From Anaerolineaceae bacterium (GTDB lineage: Bacteria; Chloroflexota; Anaerolineae; Anaerolineales; Anaerolineaceae), in contig DQHW01000007.1 in NCBI GenBank assembly GCA_003524305.1, forward strand, positions 93,709 to 157,708: 64,000 nt of DNA. Direction: 5' to 3'. This document shows, one piece after another, positions 37,591 through 46,696 of the stretch (positions within the stretch are counted from its first letter, which is position 1; each line of letters opens with the position of its first letter). Position numbers and translations under genes: made by a program. Below the pieces are notes generated by a model, which did not search any database, was not told the origin of the DNA, and saw only the letters and a program-made list of their open reading frames with translations.

Positions 37591-39861
37591 CTAAGATATT
37601 GAAGCGATCTCTACCCTGTCACGGCCATTATGTTTTGCGATATAAAGAGCCTCATCTGCTTTTTCCAGGATTCCTTCCACTGTTGAACTGTGCTCAGGGA
37701 ATATTGCAACACCTAAAGAAACGGTGATCACTCCCAGGGGTTGGCGGTGATATTCGACCCTGATTGACTTGATGGCTTCTCGAATTCGTTCAGCGCGTTG
37801 CAAGGTTACTTCCTGGTTAGCCTCGGGCAATATGAGTATAAATTCTTCACCACCATAACGACAGGTAATATCTTCACCCCTTATTTGGGTTTGAAGTTGT
37901 GCGCCAATCTCACGCAAAACAACATTTCCAGCTTCATGTCCATATGTATTGTTAAAATCTCTAAAATGGTCAATATCCAGCATGATAATCCCAACGGGTG
38001 TATTTTTACGCATCGCCCGGGGAATTTCACGGGCAAGAGATTCTTCCATATAGCGCCTGTTAAACAAGCCGGTAAGGGCGTCACGAATGGATTGAATCCG
38101 TAATGTTTCACGAAGTTTCAAGTTTGAAAGCGAAAGTGAAAGATGGTCTGCGAGAGCATGTGCCAGGTCCCGGATATTTTCTAGTGGTACGGTTTCTTCC
38201 CCTTGTTCAATATGTAACACGCCGATCATTTCTCCGGAGGCCATCATTGGAACTTCAAAATAGTGTCCAAAAAATGGTTTTTTAATATGCCGGCAGGTCA
38301 GCCCAGGTTTTGATGAATTGCCATGATAAATCTGACCTCGGCGCATAGCCCAACAATCGCTTGGAGCAAAAGAAGTTTCACTTTGAAGGTTTCTTCCCCA
38401 AACCGTCATAGCTTCGACAGAGGATTGTGAATTGTTTTGGATGAATAATGCCCCCGAAGTATTGGGAAACAACTGGGGAACGTATTCCTTAATAATGGTA
38501 AAGTATTCTTCACGTTCATTACTTACTTGAAGTAAATCACCCATTTGACGAAGCAGGTTTGCTTCTTGATTGCGTATTTCGAGGTCATTGACCCAAGAGA
38601 TCAGTTTTTCATTCGCTTTTGCAATTTCTTGTTCTGCCAGCCTGCGTTCAGTGATGTCTTCAGAAGTGACTAATAATCCAATTACTTTTCCGTCTCGGTC
38701 ATGCAAGGGGATTTTATTGGTTCTACCCCAAACCTGAGAACTATCTGGTCGGAAGGTGGGTTCTTCAACTCCCAGCTTGGGGGAATCCATATCGATGACA
38801 CTTTGATCATCATCCCGATATTGTTGGGCAAAAGCTTTCCACGGAAGATCAAAATCGGATTTCCCAACGATATCTGCTGGAGAGGAAAGCCCCATTTGGG
38901 TTGCAAAAGCCTGGTTGCACCCCATATAAACCAGGTTGCTGTCCTTCCAAAATGCCAGCATGGGAATATTTTCAACGACAAGTTGGAGCATTTGCCGCGA
39001 GCGAAACAATTCGTCTTCAGCTAATTTGCGTTTGGTAACATCGCGGGCAATACCCACCAACCCGATCACCTTGCCCTGGTTATCGTGGAACGGAACTTTT
39101 ATGGCGCTAACCCAACGCTTTTGTCCACTTGCTGTAACACTGGGTTCCTCTTCAACAATTACAGGTTGATCTGTATCCATCACCTGACGATCATTAGCCT
39201 GATAACTTGCCGCAAGCTCAGGTGGGTAGAAATCCATATCACTTTTGCCTACAAGAAGAGCCGGGTCATTAACCCCAATAACCCTGGCGTCACTAAGGTT
39301 ATTGAGAACAAAACGGCATTCTCGATCATGGACAAATATTTGATCGGGTATATTATCAACGACAGCTCGCAACAAACGTCGTTCTTTTTCAAGTGTTTCT
39401 TCCACAAGTCTGCGATAAGTGAGATCTTCCTTAATCGCCACAAAATGAGTTATGACACCCTGCTTGTCTATCACTGGCGATATGGAAATGGTTTCCCAAA
39501 ATAATTCACCATTTTTTTTGCGGTTGTAAAATTTTCCATGCCAGGTCTTGCCAGACTTAATTGTCTGCCAAAGGGAGGCATATTCTTCAGCCGTAGTATG
39601 CCCTGATTTTAGGATACTGGGGTTTTTACCAACAACATCTATAAAAGAATACCCAGTAATCTCTGTGAACATTGGATTGACATACTTAATAACTCCATCG
39701 ATATCGGTGATCACGACGGAAACAGGATTTTGTTCAACTGCGCACATAAAAATTCGAAGTTGTTCTTCGATTTGATTAAAGTCCCCAGGGTTTGAGACAT
39801 GTTGATAGAGTTCGGATAACCCGTTTTTCTGTTGGCTTTTGGCTTTTTGATTATCTTTCAT
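37591..39861 (-). CDS. Diguanylate cyclase with three PAS domains and a GAF domain
   Basis: A 756-residue soluble c-di-GMP synthase. Three PAS sensors follow one another (about 40-150 with VVITDIDGVIKYVNPMFTEITGY, 165-280 and 290-405), each with the FVAIKED / VGIARDVT / LVTSEDIT PAC ending. A GAF domain lies at about 440-580 and a GGDEF domain at 590-756. The active site is GGEEF and the RxxD inhibition site (RGED) sits five residues before it, so it should be active and feedback-inhibited. No membrane segment. The ATG at 39861 (GGGGG site) is preferred over the TTG at 39882. Confidence 0.92.
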   Translation of the reverse strand: MKDNQKAKSQQKNGLSELYQHVSNPGDFNQIEEQLRIFMCAVEQNPVSVVITDIDGVIKYVNPMFTEITGYSFIDVVGKNPSILKSGHTTAEEYASLWQTIKSGKTWHGKFYNRKKNGELFWETISISPVIDKQGVITHFVAIKEDLTYRRLVEETLEKERRLLRAVVDNIPDQIFVHDRECRFVLNNLSDARVIGVNDPALLVGKSDMDFYPPELAASYQANDRQVMDTDQPVIVEEEPSVTASGQKRWVSAIKVPFHDNQGKVIGLVGIARDVTKRKLAEDELFRSRQMLQLVVENIPMLAFWKDSNLVYMGCNQAFATQMGLSSPADIVGKSDFDLPWKAFAQQYRDDDQSVIDMDSPKLGVEEPTFRPDSSQVWGRTNKIPLHDRDGKVIGLLVTSEDITERRLAEQEIAKANEKLISWVNDLEIRNQEANLLRQMGDLLQVSNEREEYFTIIKEYVPQLFPNTSGALFIQNNSQSSVEAMTVWGRNLQSETSFAPSDCWAMRRGQIYHGNSSKPGLTCRHIKKPFFGHYFEVPMMASGEMIGVLHIEQGEETVPLENIRDLAHALADHLSLSLSNLKLRETLRIQSIRDALTGLFNRRYMEESLAREIPRAMRKNTPVGIIMLDIDHFRDFNNTYGHEAGNVVLREIGAQLQTQIRGEDITCRYGGEEFILILPEANQEVTLQRAERIREAIKSIRVEYHRQPLGVITVSLGVAIFPEHSSTVEGILEKADEALYIAKHNGRDRVEIASIS

Positions 39862-40073
39862 CAATACCCCCTGTAACGACAAAAAATCGATTCAGAAGAG
39901 AAAATGGAAAAAATTCTTAATTTCCATATGCAGATTAAGGTTCTATTGTTTTCGCCTTATTTCGGCGATATTTTGGGGAACACACTATAGTTTAGCACTT
40001 TTTTTGTTAAAAAATACATTCCATCAAAATACAAAGGGATTACTTTTTGCAAAGTAAATTATTCGAGCAATTA

Positions 40074-41288
40074 TTATTGTGGTTTTCCAGGAGGGAAGCG
40101 GTAAACTATCGCAAGTCCACCTTCTGCGGTTTCGCGATAGACATGGGGCAAGTCACGGCCAGTTTTTGCCATGACTCTTACGACCTCATCAAATGAAATC
40201 CGGTGACTTCCGTCTGAATAAAGGGCAAATGTGGCGCAGTCCAGTGCTCTGGTTGCCGCGAAGGCATTGCGTTCAATACAGGGGATTTGCACCAGCCCAT
40301 TGACCGGATCACATGTCAGACCTAAATGATGTTCCAACCCCATTTCTGCAGCGTATTCAACTTGCCGGATGGATCCGCCCATCATTTGGGCTGCGGCGGC
40401 AGCAGCCATGGAACATGCAGAACCAACTTCACCCTGGCAGCCAACCTCAGCGCCAGAGATGGATGCATTTGTTTTTATCAAGTTGCCAATCAGACCTGCC
40501 GTTGCGAGCGCATGTAAAATATCCAATTCGGTGGTCTCAAAAGTCTCTTCGACGTAACGTAAAACGGCAGGCAGAATCCCCGCGGAACCGCAAGTTGGAG
40601 CGGTTACAATTCTTTCACCCATAGCGTTTTCTTCAGCCACTGCAAGGGCATAAGCAGGCAAAAAGCCTTCTTTTTTTAATTTTTCACCCGATGTTTCAAT
40701 TTTTCGATAGATGTTACGGGCTCGCCGTGAGACTCCTAATCCACCAGGTAGTACGCCTTCAGATATCAATCCGCGATTGATGCTGTCTTTCATCGCAGAC
40801 CATACTTCGTGCAAATATGAAGAAAAAGAATCATCTTCGTAATCTAGTACATATTCCCAAAAAGATTTGCCAACCTGAGTACACTCTCTTAAAATATCTG
40901 ACATGATCTCATGTGGATATATTCGTTTTGAATTTAGGTTTTTTGAACTGTCGGTAATGACCCCACCACCCGGGCTGTAAACTTCCCAGATATCAGTGAC
41001 TTTTTGAGTGCTATTGAGGGCTTCAAAGCGCATACCGTTTGGATGAAGTGGAAGTAATTCATCCGGTTTCCAAATAAATTCAACTTGTTTTGGGTACATT
41101 GCATTCACAATGGTGATATCTGTCAAATGTCCCCGGCCTGTGGCTGCCAGGCTTCCAAATAAAGTCACCCGATACGATGTTGCATCGGAGGTGCGCGAGC
41201 TGAACACCTCTGCAGCTTTTCGCGGACCCATTGTATGGCTGCTGGAGGGACCGTTTCCTATTTTATATAACTCGCAAATTGATTCCAT
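40074..41288 (-). CDS. sdaA: L-serine dehydratase, single-chain iron-sulfur type
   Basis: A 404-residue enzyme that converts L-serine to pyruvate and ammonia with a [4Fe-4S] cluster. The N-terminal beta domain starts MESICELYKIGNGPSSSHTMG, the standard family start, so the ATG at 41288 is chosen over the TTG at 41309. The alpha domain has APTCGSAG, the EVGSACSMAAAAAAQ stretch and CDPVNGLVQIPC, whose cysteines hold the cluster. Both domains are fused, as in E. coli SdaA and unlike the two-subunit Firmicutes enzyme. No pathway neighbours. Confidence 0.93.
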   Translation of the reverse strand: MESICELYKIGNGPSSSHTMGPRKAAEVFSSRTSDATSYRVTLFGSLAATGRGHLTDITIVNAMYPKQVEFIWKPDELLPLHPNGMRFEALNSTQKVTDIWEVYSPGGGVITDSSKNLNSKRIYPHEIMSDILRECTQVGKSFWEYVLDYEDDSFSSYLHEVWSAMKDSINRGLISEGVLPGGLGVSRRARNIYRKIETSGEKLKKEGFLPAYALAVAEENAMGERIVTAPTCGSAGILPAVLRYVEETFETTELDILHALATAGLIGNLIKTNASISGAEVGCQGEVGSACSMAAAAAAQMMGGSIRQVEYAAEMGLEHHLGLTCDPVNGLVQIPCIERNAFAATRALDCATFALYSDGSHRISFDEVVRVMAKTGRDLPHVYRETAEGGLAIVYRFPPGKPQ

Positions 41289-41767
41289 GAAATTTTTACT
41301 CTGTATCAACCCTATTGGAATTGGGATAAACTAACTATTGGTTATAGAAATAATAAAATGAGTTTATCATATATCGCCAAGCCAAACCCCTTCGGGGTTT
41401 TTACACTTGATGACATCACAGTTCATATCCAACCCATTGATCACAATTCGCAAGCAACCAGCAAAAGATTCTGCCTCACCAAGATCAAGTAAAGCCAAAA
41501 CACATTCACAAGTGATTAATTAAAACCATATTGAGTTATTAATCTTCGATCCCTTAAGCTCACGAAATATTTAGGTCAACATCAGATAAAAAATGTTTTA
41601 CCAACTTGTATTTCGTTTCGAGTGAAAGAGTTACAATAACCCAGGAAATAATAGATATTGAACATAATCCATAACACGGGATAATTTAAGAAACTGAATT
41701 GCTAAATACTGAAGTGTTTATTGTTGTGACTGGTTACTATAAACCCGAAAACCAAGGAGCAATATTA
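41289..41767. other. Intergenic region with an orphan terminator
   Basis: About 480 bases between the divergent serine dehydratase and NIPSNAP-like genes. Apart from the hairpin at 41384-41402 and the leader of the right-hand gene I see no structure or coding frame. Confidence 0.5.
41384..41402 (+). terminator. Hairpin with plus-strand T-run, no gene before it
   Basis: AAACCCC (41384-41390) pairs with GGGGTTT (41394-41400) followed by TT. It would end a plus-strand transcript, yet only the start of a minus-strand gene lies upstream; a small RNA or a lost gene would explain it. Confidence 0.6.
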
Positions 41768-42130
41768 ATGAAAAGTGTTATTGAAATTAGGTCATACATC
41801 ATTAAAGATGGAAAAAGAGATGAATTTCACCGTCTTGTTTCTTTGGATTCATATCCATTGATGATGAAATGGGGTATTGATGTTGTGGCATTTGGCCCAT
41901 CCGTGCATGATGAAAATTCGTATGTGCTAATGCGTGCTTTTACCGATGACGCCGAAAGAATTGCCAGCCAGGAAAAATTCTACGGAAGCGATGATTGGCG
42001 AAACGGGCCAAGAAAAAGCATTGTTGAGCTAATTGAGAATGATACGAATATCGTGTTGGAAGTTAATGAAAATACAATTCTAGCAATAAAGGACAACCAT
42101 ATCGGGATAGATTCCGTTCCAATTATGTAG
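41768..42130 (+). CDS. NIPSNAP-like alpha/beta-barrel domain protein
   Basis: A 120-residue small soluble protein. VIEIRSYIIKDGKRDEFHRL and the later RAFTDDAERIASQEKFYGSDDWRNGP match the dimeric ferredoxin-like fold of the NIPSNAP family, often found beside isomerases or aldolases. An upstream in-frame TTG at 41699 is possible, but AAGGAG at 41754-41759 with 8-base spacing fixes the start at 41768. No function is known for this group in bacteria. Confidence 0.78.
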   Translation: MKSVIEIRSYIIKDGKRDEFHRLVSLDSYPLMMKWGIDVVAFGPSVHDENSYVLMRAFTDDAERIASQEKFYGSDDWRNGPRKSIVELIENDTNIVLEVNENTILAIKDNHIGIDSVPIM

Positions 42131-42305
42131 GTATAAAGTTAATCTACTGAATTTATAAGAACTGTTTCGGTATATTGGTTTTAAATTTTGTGTATATTAT
42201 TCTACTAATTTTGGAAGCTAAGCTAACCACCGAAAAAATTTTTCATTTAGCTAAAAATTAATATTTTTCGTAATCCAAAACACCAGATTTTTCTTGTGTT
42301 AGTTA

Positions 42306-42341
42306 GTAGCGGGGAGTGGTTATCATCCCCTCATTAGGGAT
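42306..42341 (-). repeat. Dispersed repeat, copy R1
   Basis: GTAGCGGGGAGTGGTTATCA and the following ATCCCCTCATTAGGGAT match copies R2 (61092) and R3 (63979) with one substitution and a small indel. The second half can fold (ATCCC/GGGAT). Orientation is given as minus because on that strand each copy ends in CCCCGCTAC followed by a hairpin. Confidence 0.7.
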
Positions 42342-42352
42342 TCAATCCACCA

Positions 42353-42376
42353 AAAAGACACCTTCAGGTGTCTTTT
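42353..42376. terminator. Terminator-like hairpin beside repeat R1
   Basis: AAAAGACACC (42353-42362) pairs with GGTGTCTTTT (42367-42376) around TTCA. T-runs exist on both strands, so it could end transcripts from either side. Confidence 0.7.
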
Positions 42377-42551
42377 ACACCTAGGTAACGCAATGGATTC
42401 GATAATAATCCATGGTTTTTTCCACTACTTTTTGGGGTTTTTGTTTTTCTCGAACTTATCTTGATAGGCAATGCAAATAACTATTTGCCTTGAATGTTTT
42501 TTGGTTTATTATTAATCAATTACTCTGCAAATAAATTGGAGATGAACAACC

Positions 42552-43748
42552 ATGAGCCTTGGCATATTTTATATTAAATCACCGAACAAAAACAACGATC
42601 CCGACTTTGACGAATCGGCTCTGGCTTTCTTGAAAGAAGTAAGCAAGACTATGGGGGAGGAGTTGTTTATCGCTGATGAACAAGCTTTCGCAGTTCAACA
42701 TACACATATTTTCTTTGTCGCTTCAGGTGGATCGGAGCAACAGTTTGTTAAAAGTTTTAATATGATCGAAGGGCCTTATTATTTGTTGACGCGCCGAACA
42801 CACAATTCACTGGCAGCTGCCATGGAGATTCTGGCCTTCCTGCAGGAAAGCGGGAAGAAAGGCGAGATCATTCATGGTGATACCGGGTCCATCGGTCGAA
42901 AACTAGCGCAGATCGTCAAGATCAACACAGTGAAAGATCGCTTGAAAGGCTACCGACTTGGTTCAACCGATGAATCGACTTGGTTGATCGCGAGCAATGC
43001 TGATCCGGTGGTATTGAAGACTGCAAGCGGTATGGATATGGTTCATATCTCGATGGATGAGCTTTTGTCAGAAGTTGCGAAGAATACGTATGTGGACAAT
43101 CAGTTCACTGAAGAGATCAAACGTAAGGGATATGATTCCACGGAAACTAAACGAGCCCTGGGTGTCTATGGCGCTGTCCGCCGCCTTGTCGACAGATATG
43201 AACTTAACGGTATCACGATCCGATGTTTTGATATCTTGCAGCCAGCATGCATCTCAGGTTGTCTTGCACTTGCGATTTTGAATGCAGAGGGTATTCATGC
43301 GGCTTGCGAAGGAGACAACCGTTCCCTGATCTCCATGACGGTGCTAAGCGAATTAACTGGTCAGCCGGTTTTCATGGCGAACCCGGGTAGATTATATCCA
43401 GAACAGCAAGAAATGGTCTTCGCACACTGTGTTTTACCTTTGAATATGCCTGATCGATACCAGCTTACGACCCACTTTGAGAGCGGCCTGGGTATTTCAA
43501 TTGCAGCTGAACTTCCATTGGATGCCTGCACGGTTTTTAAATGCAGAGAGAATTTTAAAGAATATTTCGCTCAGAATGGACAGATTATTGAGAACCTGCA
43601 TGAAGGGTGCATGTGCCGAACCCAGATCCGGATTCGACTGCCGGAGCAGATATCCTATTTCACGACCAGGCCAATTGCCAACCACCATATGATTTGTATG
43701 GGAGACCATAAGGCGTTAATTGACGCATTTTTTACAAGTTATGAATAA
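42552..43748 (+). CDS. L-fucose/L-arabinose isomerase-like protein
   Basis: A 398-residue soluble protein with the layout of the fucose-isomerase superfamily: an N-terminal Rossmann-like part, then CEGDNRSLISMTVLSELTGQ (metal-site region, about residue 255) and a C-terminal beta part ending HHMICMGDHKALIDAFF. It probably acts on a free sugar or a sugar-like substrate. It is shorter than FucI (about 590) and close in size to other distant members. The activity is unassigned. It starts after a GGAG site and is monocistronic. Confidence 0.7.
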   Translation: MSLGIFYIKSPNKNNDPDFDESALAFLKEVSKTMGEELFIADEQAFAVQHTHIFFVASGGSEQQFVKSFNMIEGPYYLLTRRTHNSLAAAMEILAFLQESGKKGEIIHGDTGSIGRKLAQIVKINTVKDRLKGYRLGSTDESTWLIASNADPVVLKTASGMDMVHISMDELLSEVAKNTYVDNQFTEEIKRKGYDSTETKRALGVYGAVRRLVDRYELNGITIRCFDILQPACISGCLALAILNAEGIHAACEGDNRSLISMTVLSELTGQPVFMANPGRLYPEQQEMVFAHCVLPLNMPDRYQLTTHFESGLGISIAAELPLDACTVFKCRENFKEYFAQNGQIIENLHEGCMCRTQIRIRLPEQISYFTTRPIANHHMICMGDHKALIDAFFTSYE

Positions 43749-43953
43749 GAAACGCCAATACTTTAAAGGACTAAGGATTATTCAGTCGTGTGTCCTAATG
43801 GATAATGAAGTCAGCATTCTCTCCAAGCCGGGCATTTTTCAATCCAAAAGACACGATAAAGAATTATTGTTATCGAGACCAATTTCAATAGCATATATAT
43901 AAAACCATACCCCTTTATGATTTCTTTGTTATCAAGAGGATAAATTAATAGCT

Positions 43954-44169
43954 TTAATTTCTTTCTTGCAATTTTTTGTCAGTCGATAATGTCTTTACGC
44001 TGATCGGGGAGAAGCGGTGAGAAAGAGCAGTAAAGATTCCTGCAAGAATCAAACCTGAGCCGATAATAGACATAACCACATGCCAGACATTTGCGTAATT
44101 AATCCCATCAAGGGTATGGGTCGGGGCCATTAAAAATTGAATTGTGAGGGTGAGCACCCCAACAATCAT
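43954..44169 (-). CDS. Small two-helix membrane protein
   Basis: 71 residues with two membrane helices (IVGVLTLTIQFLMAP, VMSIIGSGLILAGIFTAL) and a basic tail. The ATG at 44169 shares one base with the stop of the gene before it (TGATG), so it is coupled to it and is the last gene of the long minus-strand operon. No family recognised. Confidence 0.65.
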   Translation of the reverse strand: MIVGVLTLTIQFLMAPTHTLDGINYANVWHVVMSIIGSGLILAGIFTALSHRFSPISVKTLSTDKKLQERN

Positions 44170-44654
44170 CAATGAAAAAGCAGCCGCGCTCTACCTACCT
44201 GTTTGTTCTCGGCAGGTTTCTCAAAATTCACACTTTTCCAAATTCCAGGAATACGGAAGAAAAGAAAGACCAACAATGTAAGGATATTGGTATATAAAAC
44301 GCCATCCACTGGCATGGATGCTCCCCGCAGCGCACGCGAGGCAAACAAATGGATTGCATTTATGACTGTTCCGAGTAACAAGGCAAAGACGGCAGTGCGA
44401 TATGCCTTTTTGCTTCCTTTGATAAGCAACACCACTGCACGAACTCCCAGAATTCCTGCAGCAACACCGATCAGAACGAACAAGATCCACAGCCACTGGA
44501 ATGAAGCGATTCCGGCAAATTTACCACCAAATCCTGTTGGATTTAGTGCCACACAAGATGTACCTGCGCCGCCCATCAGGGTAAACGCTGCCGTGAGACT
44601 CATTAACACGATTCCAATGATCCGCAATAGTTTTGCCCACCATTTGTTTCTCAT
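44169..44654 (-). CDS. Four-helix membrane protein, unknown family
   Basis: 161 residues with four predicted helices (LLRIIGIVLMSLTAAFTLMGG, WLWILFVLIGVAAGILGVRAV, AVFALLLGTVINAIHLFA, ILTLLVFLFFRIPGIW). AAGGAGG lies 6-7 bases before the ATG. It belongs to the operon starting at the BON gene; no known domain is visible. Confidence 0.7.
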   Translation of the reverse strand: MRNKWWAKLLRIIGIVLMSLTAAFTLMGGAGTSCVALNPTGFGGKFAGIASFQWLWILFVLIGVAAGILGVRAVVLLIKGSKKAYRTAVFALLLGTVINAIHLFASRALRGASMPVDGVLYTNILTLLVFLFFRIPGIWKSVNFEKPAENKQVGRARLLFH

Positions 44655-44708
44655 ACGTTCCTCCTTTTTGGTTTTTAAATAATATTATTTTGGTACCAAT
44701 GAGAGAAA

Positions 44709-45314
44709 TTATGTCAACGCAAAACCAATCACAAATAGAACTGTCATTAATAGCAACAACCCAGGTAGAATTTGGATAATCGTCTTGCGTGAAAGATAAG
44801 GTTTACCTGCTTTGTGCAATGCCAAAAGTAGTCCACCCAAACCCATGAGTGCGCCACCAATACTCAGCAGAATATAACCGAGTGGCATTCGACCTGAAAG
44901 CACCAGCATGAGCGGGACAAGGAAAATTGTCAATCCGGCAACCCCATGCACAAAGATCAGAACAAATAAGGGCAGCCTGTTTTTTATGGTAATTGCTCTG
45001 GTAACGATTATTGCAAATAGACCAGCTATGGCAAAAATTGAATAAGGGAGCTTGAAATTTGGAAGATGTTGCCAGACGAGTCCTGTTGCAAGACTGAGTG
45101 GAATGATCGTCGAAACGATGACCACGATAGCTGAATCCAGAACCTCAAGGCCAAGGATAAGCATCAACAATGTAGCGATAAGCAAAACACCAAAAGCTAT
45201 TGAGTAGGAGATCATTGGTAATGTGCTGAAACCTTCAATACCAACTGCAATCTGGTAAGCGGAGACCAAGCTTGTGATGAAAAGTAGAATTCGATCCAGG
45301 ATAGTTATTTTCAT
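44709..45314 (-). CDS. Six-helix membrane protein, unknown family
   Basis: 201 residues, about six helices and almost no polar loops. It starts 4 bases inside the previous gene (ATGA overlap), so it is translationally coupled. Histidines occur in helix ends (WQHLPNF, VHGVAG, LHKAGKP), but no haem motif is clear. No function assigned. Confidence 0.7.
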   Translation of the reverse strand: MKITILDRILLFITSLVSAYQIAVGIEGFSTLPMISYSIAFGVLLIATLLMLILGLEVLDSAIVVIVSTIIPLSLATGLVWQHLPNFKLPYSIFAIAGLFAIIVTRAITIKNRLPLFVLIFVHGVAGLTIFLVPLMLVLSGRMPLGYILLSIGGALMGLGGLLLALHKAGKPYLSRKTIIQILPGLLLLMTVLFVIGFALT

Positions 45315-45793
45315 GGAATTTTCGTCTCTGGATTTTTTTTATGATGAACGCGTGCTGCTTTTTCAAAGTAATGCAGGCTGGCAGAAAACAAACCACCACC
45401 GATTCCCAGATACAGGATGGCTAAAAAAGATTTTGGAATCGGTGAATAAGTGCGCAGGTAGATGCCAAGAGACATCATAATCAAAATCAGCGGATAGCTC
45501 GTCCATCCCTGAAATGCAAATAAACAGACCTTTTCGCCTTTCAAATTACCTATACGATTAATATTCTTTTTTGCCAGCTTTGAAAATCCAAAATAATAGA
45601 TGCAGCCAGCTAAAGCTAGACCTGATGAAACTAATAGAAGCACGTTAGAAGCAATGTCTGGTTTTAGCCAACCTACAGCAAAGCTGATTAACAATACTCC
45701 CACCCCAAACCAGGCAAAACCTGCAGAAAGGTATAACCATTCTTTGTGTACAGCGGGTTTAAATCTAAGTAACTGGTCAAGATTGATTTCCAT
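45311..45793 (-). CDS. Four-helix membrane protein, unknown family
   Basis: 160 residues with two helix pairs. The second pair has YPLILIMMSLGIYLRTYSPIP and a following SLHYFEKAARVHHKK tail. The start shares a base with the UbiA stop (TAATG). Its position directly after a haem-O-synthase-like gene suggests a role in haem or respiratory-complex maturation, which is inference only. Confidence 0.7.
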   Translation of the reverse strand: MEINLDQLLRFKPAVHKEWLYLSAGFAWFGVGVLLISFAVGWLKPDIASNVLLLVSSGLALAGCIYYFGFSKLAKKNINRIGNLKGEKVCLFAFQGWTSYPLILIMMSLGIYLRTYSPIPKSFLAILYLGIGGGLFSASLHYFEKAARVHHKKNPETKIP

Positions 45794-46650
45794 TAAACGA
45801 CCATCAAAAGCATTGATGAAAGCATATAGATTGAAGCATACTTAAAAAGTCCAAAGTTGATGCGTTCTGATGGACGAAAGATCAAAAATATTGCTAACAA
45901 AATCAACCCTACCGAAAGGACACTTAGCAAACGCAAGCAGCCCCATGTTATTCCAATTCCCCACGACGCCATCCCCATTGCAATAGCTGCGAGGATGCTC
46001 GAACCAGCAATTATTGCGTGATTTACTTTTACACCATAAACTGATACGACAGTTGGAATTTCAGCATTAAGGTAGTCTTTAGCATAACGCATATTAAAGG
46101 TTAGGATGTGAGTCGGGATCCATAACAGGATTCCCAACGCCAAGACAACTCCAATCCAGTCAAGACTGCCTATACCGAGGAATCTGCCAGCAAGAATCGG
46201 CATACCTCCTGATATTCCACCCCAAACGATGCTCCAGCATGTTCTTCGTTTCAGCCAGATGGTATACACGACGAAATCGAAAAACAGACCGGCAAAGATG
46301 ATTATCCCGAATCCGATGTTCATGAAAAGCGCCATGCCTACACCCAGGAAGGAAATAATCAACCCAACCCATAAGGCTTCTTTCGGTTTGATCTTTCCAG
46401 ATGCAAGAGGACGGGCTTTCGTTCGTTCCATTTTTGAATCAATATCACGGTCCCACCACATGTTGAGAATGGTGCTTCCCGCAATCGAAGCCAATAAACT
46501 AAAAAACAAACCTAACATGGTGCTAAGGTTATGCACGGGGCAGCGCGCTGACATGTATCCGGCCATGCCTGTGGCTACCAACAAACCAGTTTGCAAGCTC
46601 TTGGTCAGCGGCCAAAATAGACGGATTTTTTCAAACAGTCTCTTTATCAT
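45793..46650 (-). CDS. UbiA prenyltransferase, haem O synthase (CtaB/CyoE)-like
   Basis: 285 residues with about eight helices. The two metal/diphosphate motifs fit protohaem IX farnesyltransferase: NMWWDRDIDSKMERTKARPL and YTIWLKRRTCWSIVWGGISG. LLWIPTHILTFNMRYAKDY matches the WxxPHFxxLA region with changes. It should attach a farnesyl group to haem b, giving haem O. In this operon the product could serve the subunit-I protein or the His-rich membrane protein. Other UbiA substrates are possible but less likely. Confidence 0.82.
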   Translation of the reverse strand: MIKRLFEKIRLFWPLTKSLQTGLLVATGMAGYMSARCPVHNLSTMLGLFFSLLASIAGSTILNMWWDRDIDSKMERTKARPLASGKIKPKEALWVGLIISFLGVGMALFMNIGFGIIIFAGLFFDFVVYTIWLKRRTCWSIVWGGISGGMPILAGRFLGIGSLDWIGVVLALGILLWIPTHILTFNMRYAKDYLNAEIPTVVSVYGVKVNHAIIAGSSILAAIAMGMASWGIGITWGCLRLLSVLSVGLILLAIFLIFRPSERINFGLFKYASIYMLSSMLLMVV

Positions 46651-46696
46651 ATTTACTCACAAAAGTGTGCGGCATCAATGCTCGAGTGTGTTTCGT

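Larger units (their letters stand above)
42131..42551. other. Intergenic region with repeat R1 and hairpins
   Basis: 421 bases holding the repeat copy at 42306-42341, a hairpin at 42279-42300 before it and a strong one at 42353-42376 after it. The last 70 bases are the leader of the isomerase-like gene, with GGAG about 11 bases before the ATG. Confidence 0.6.
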
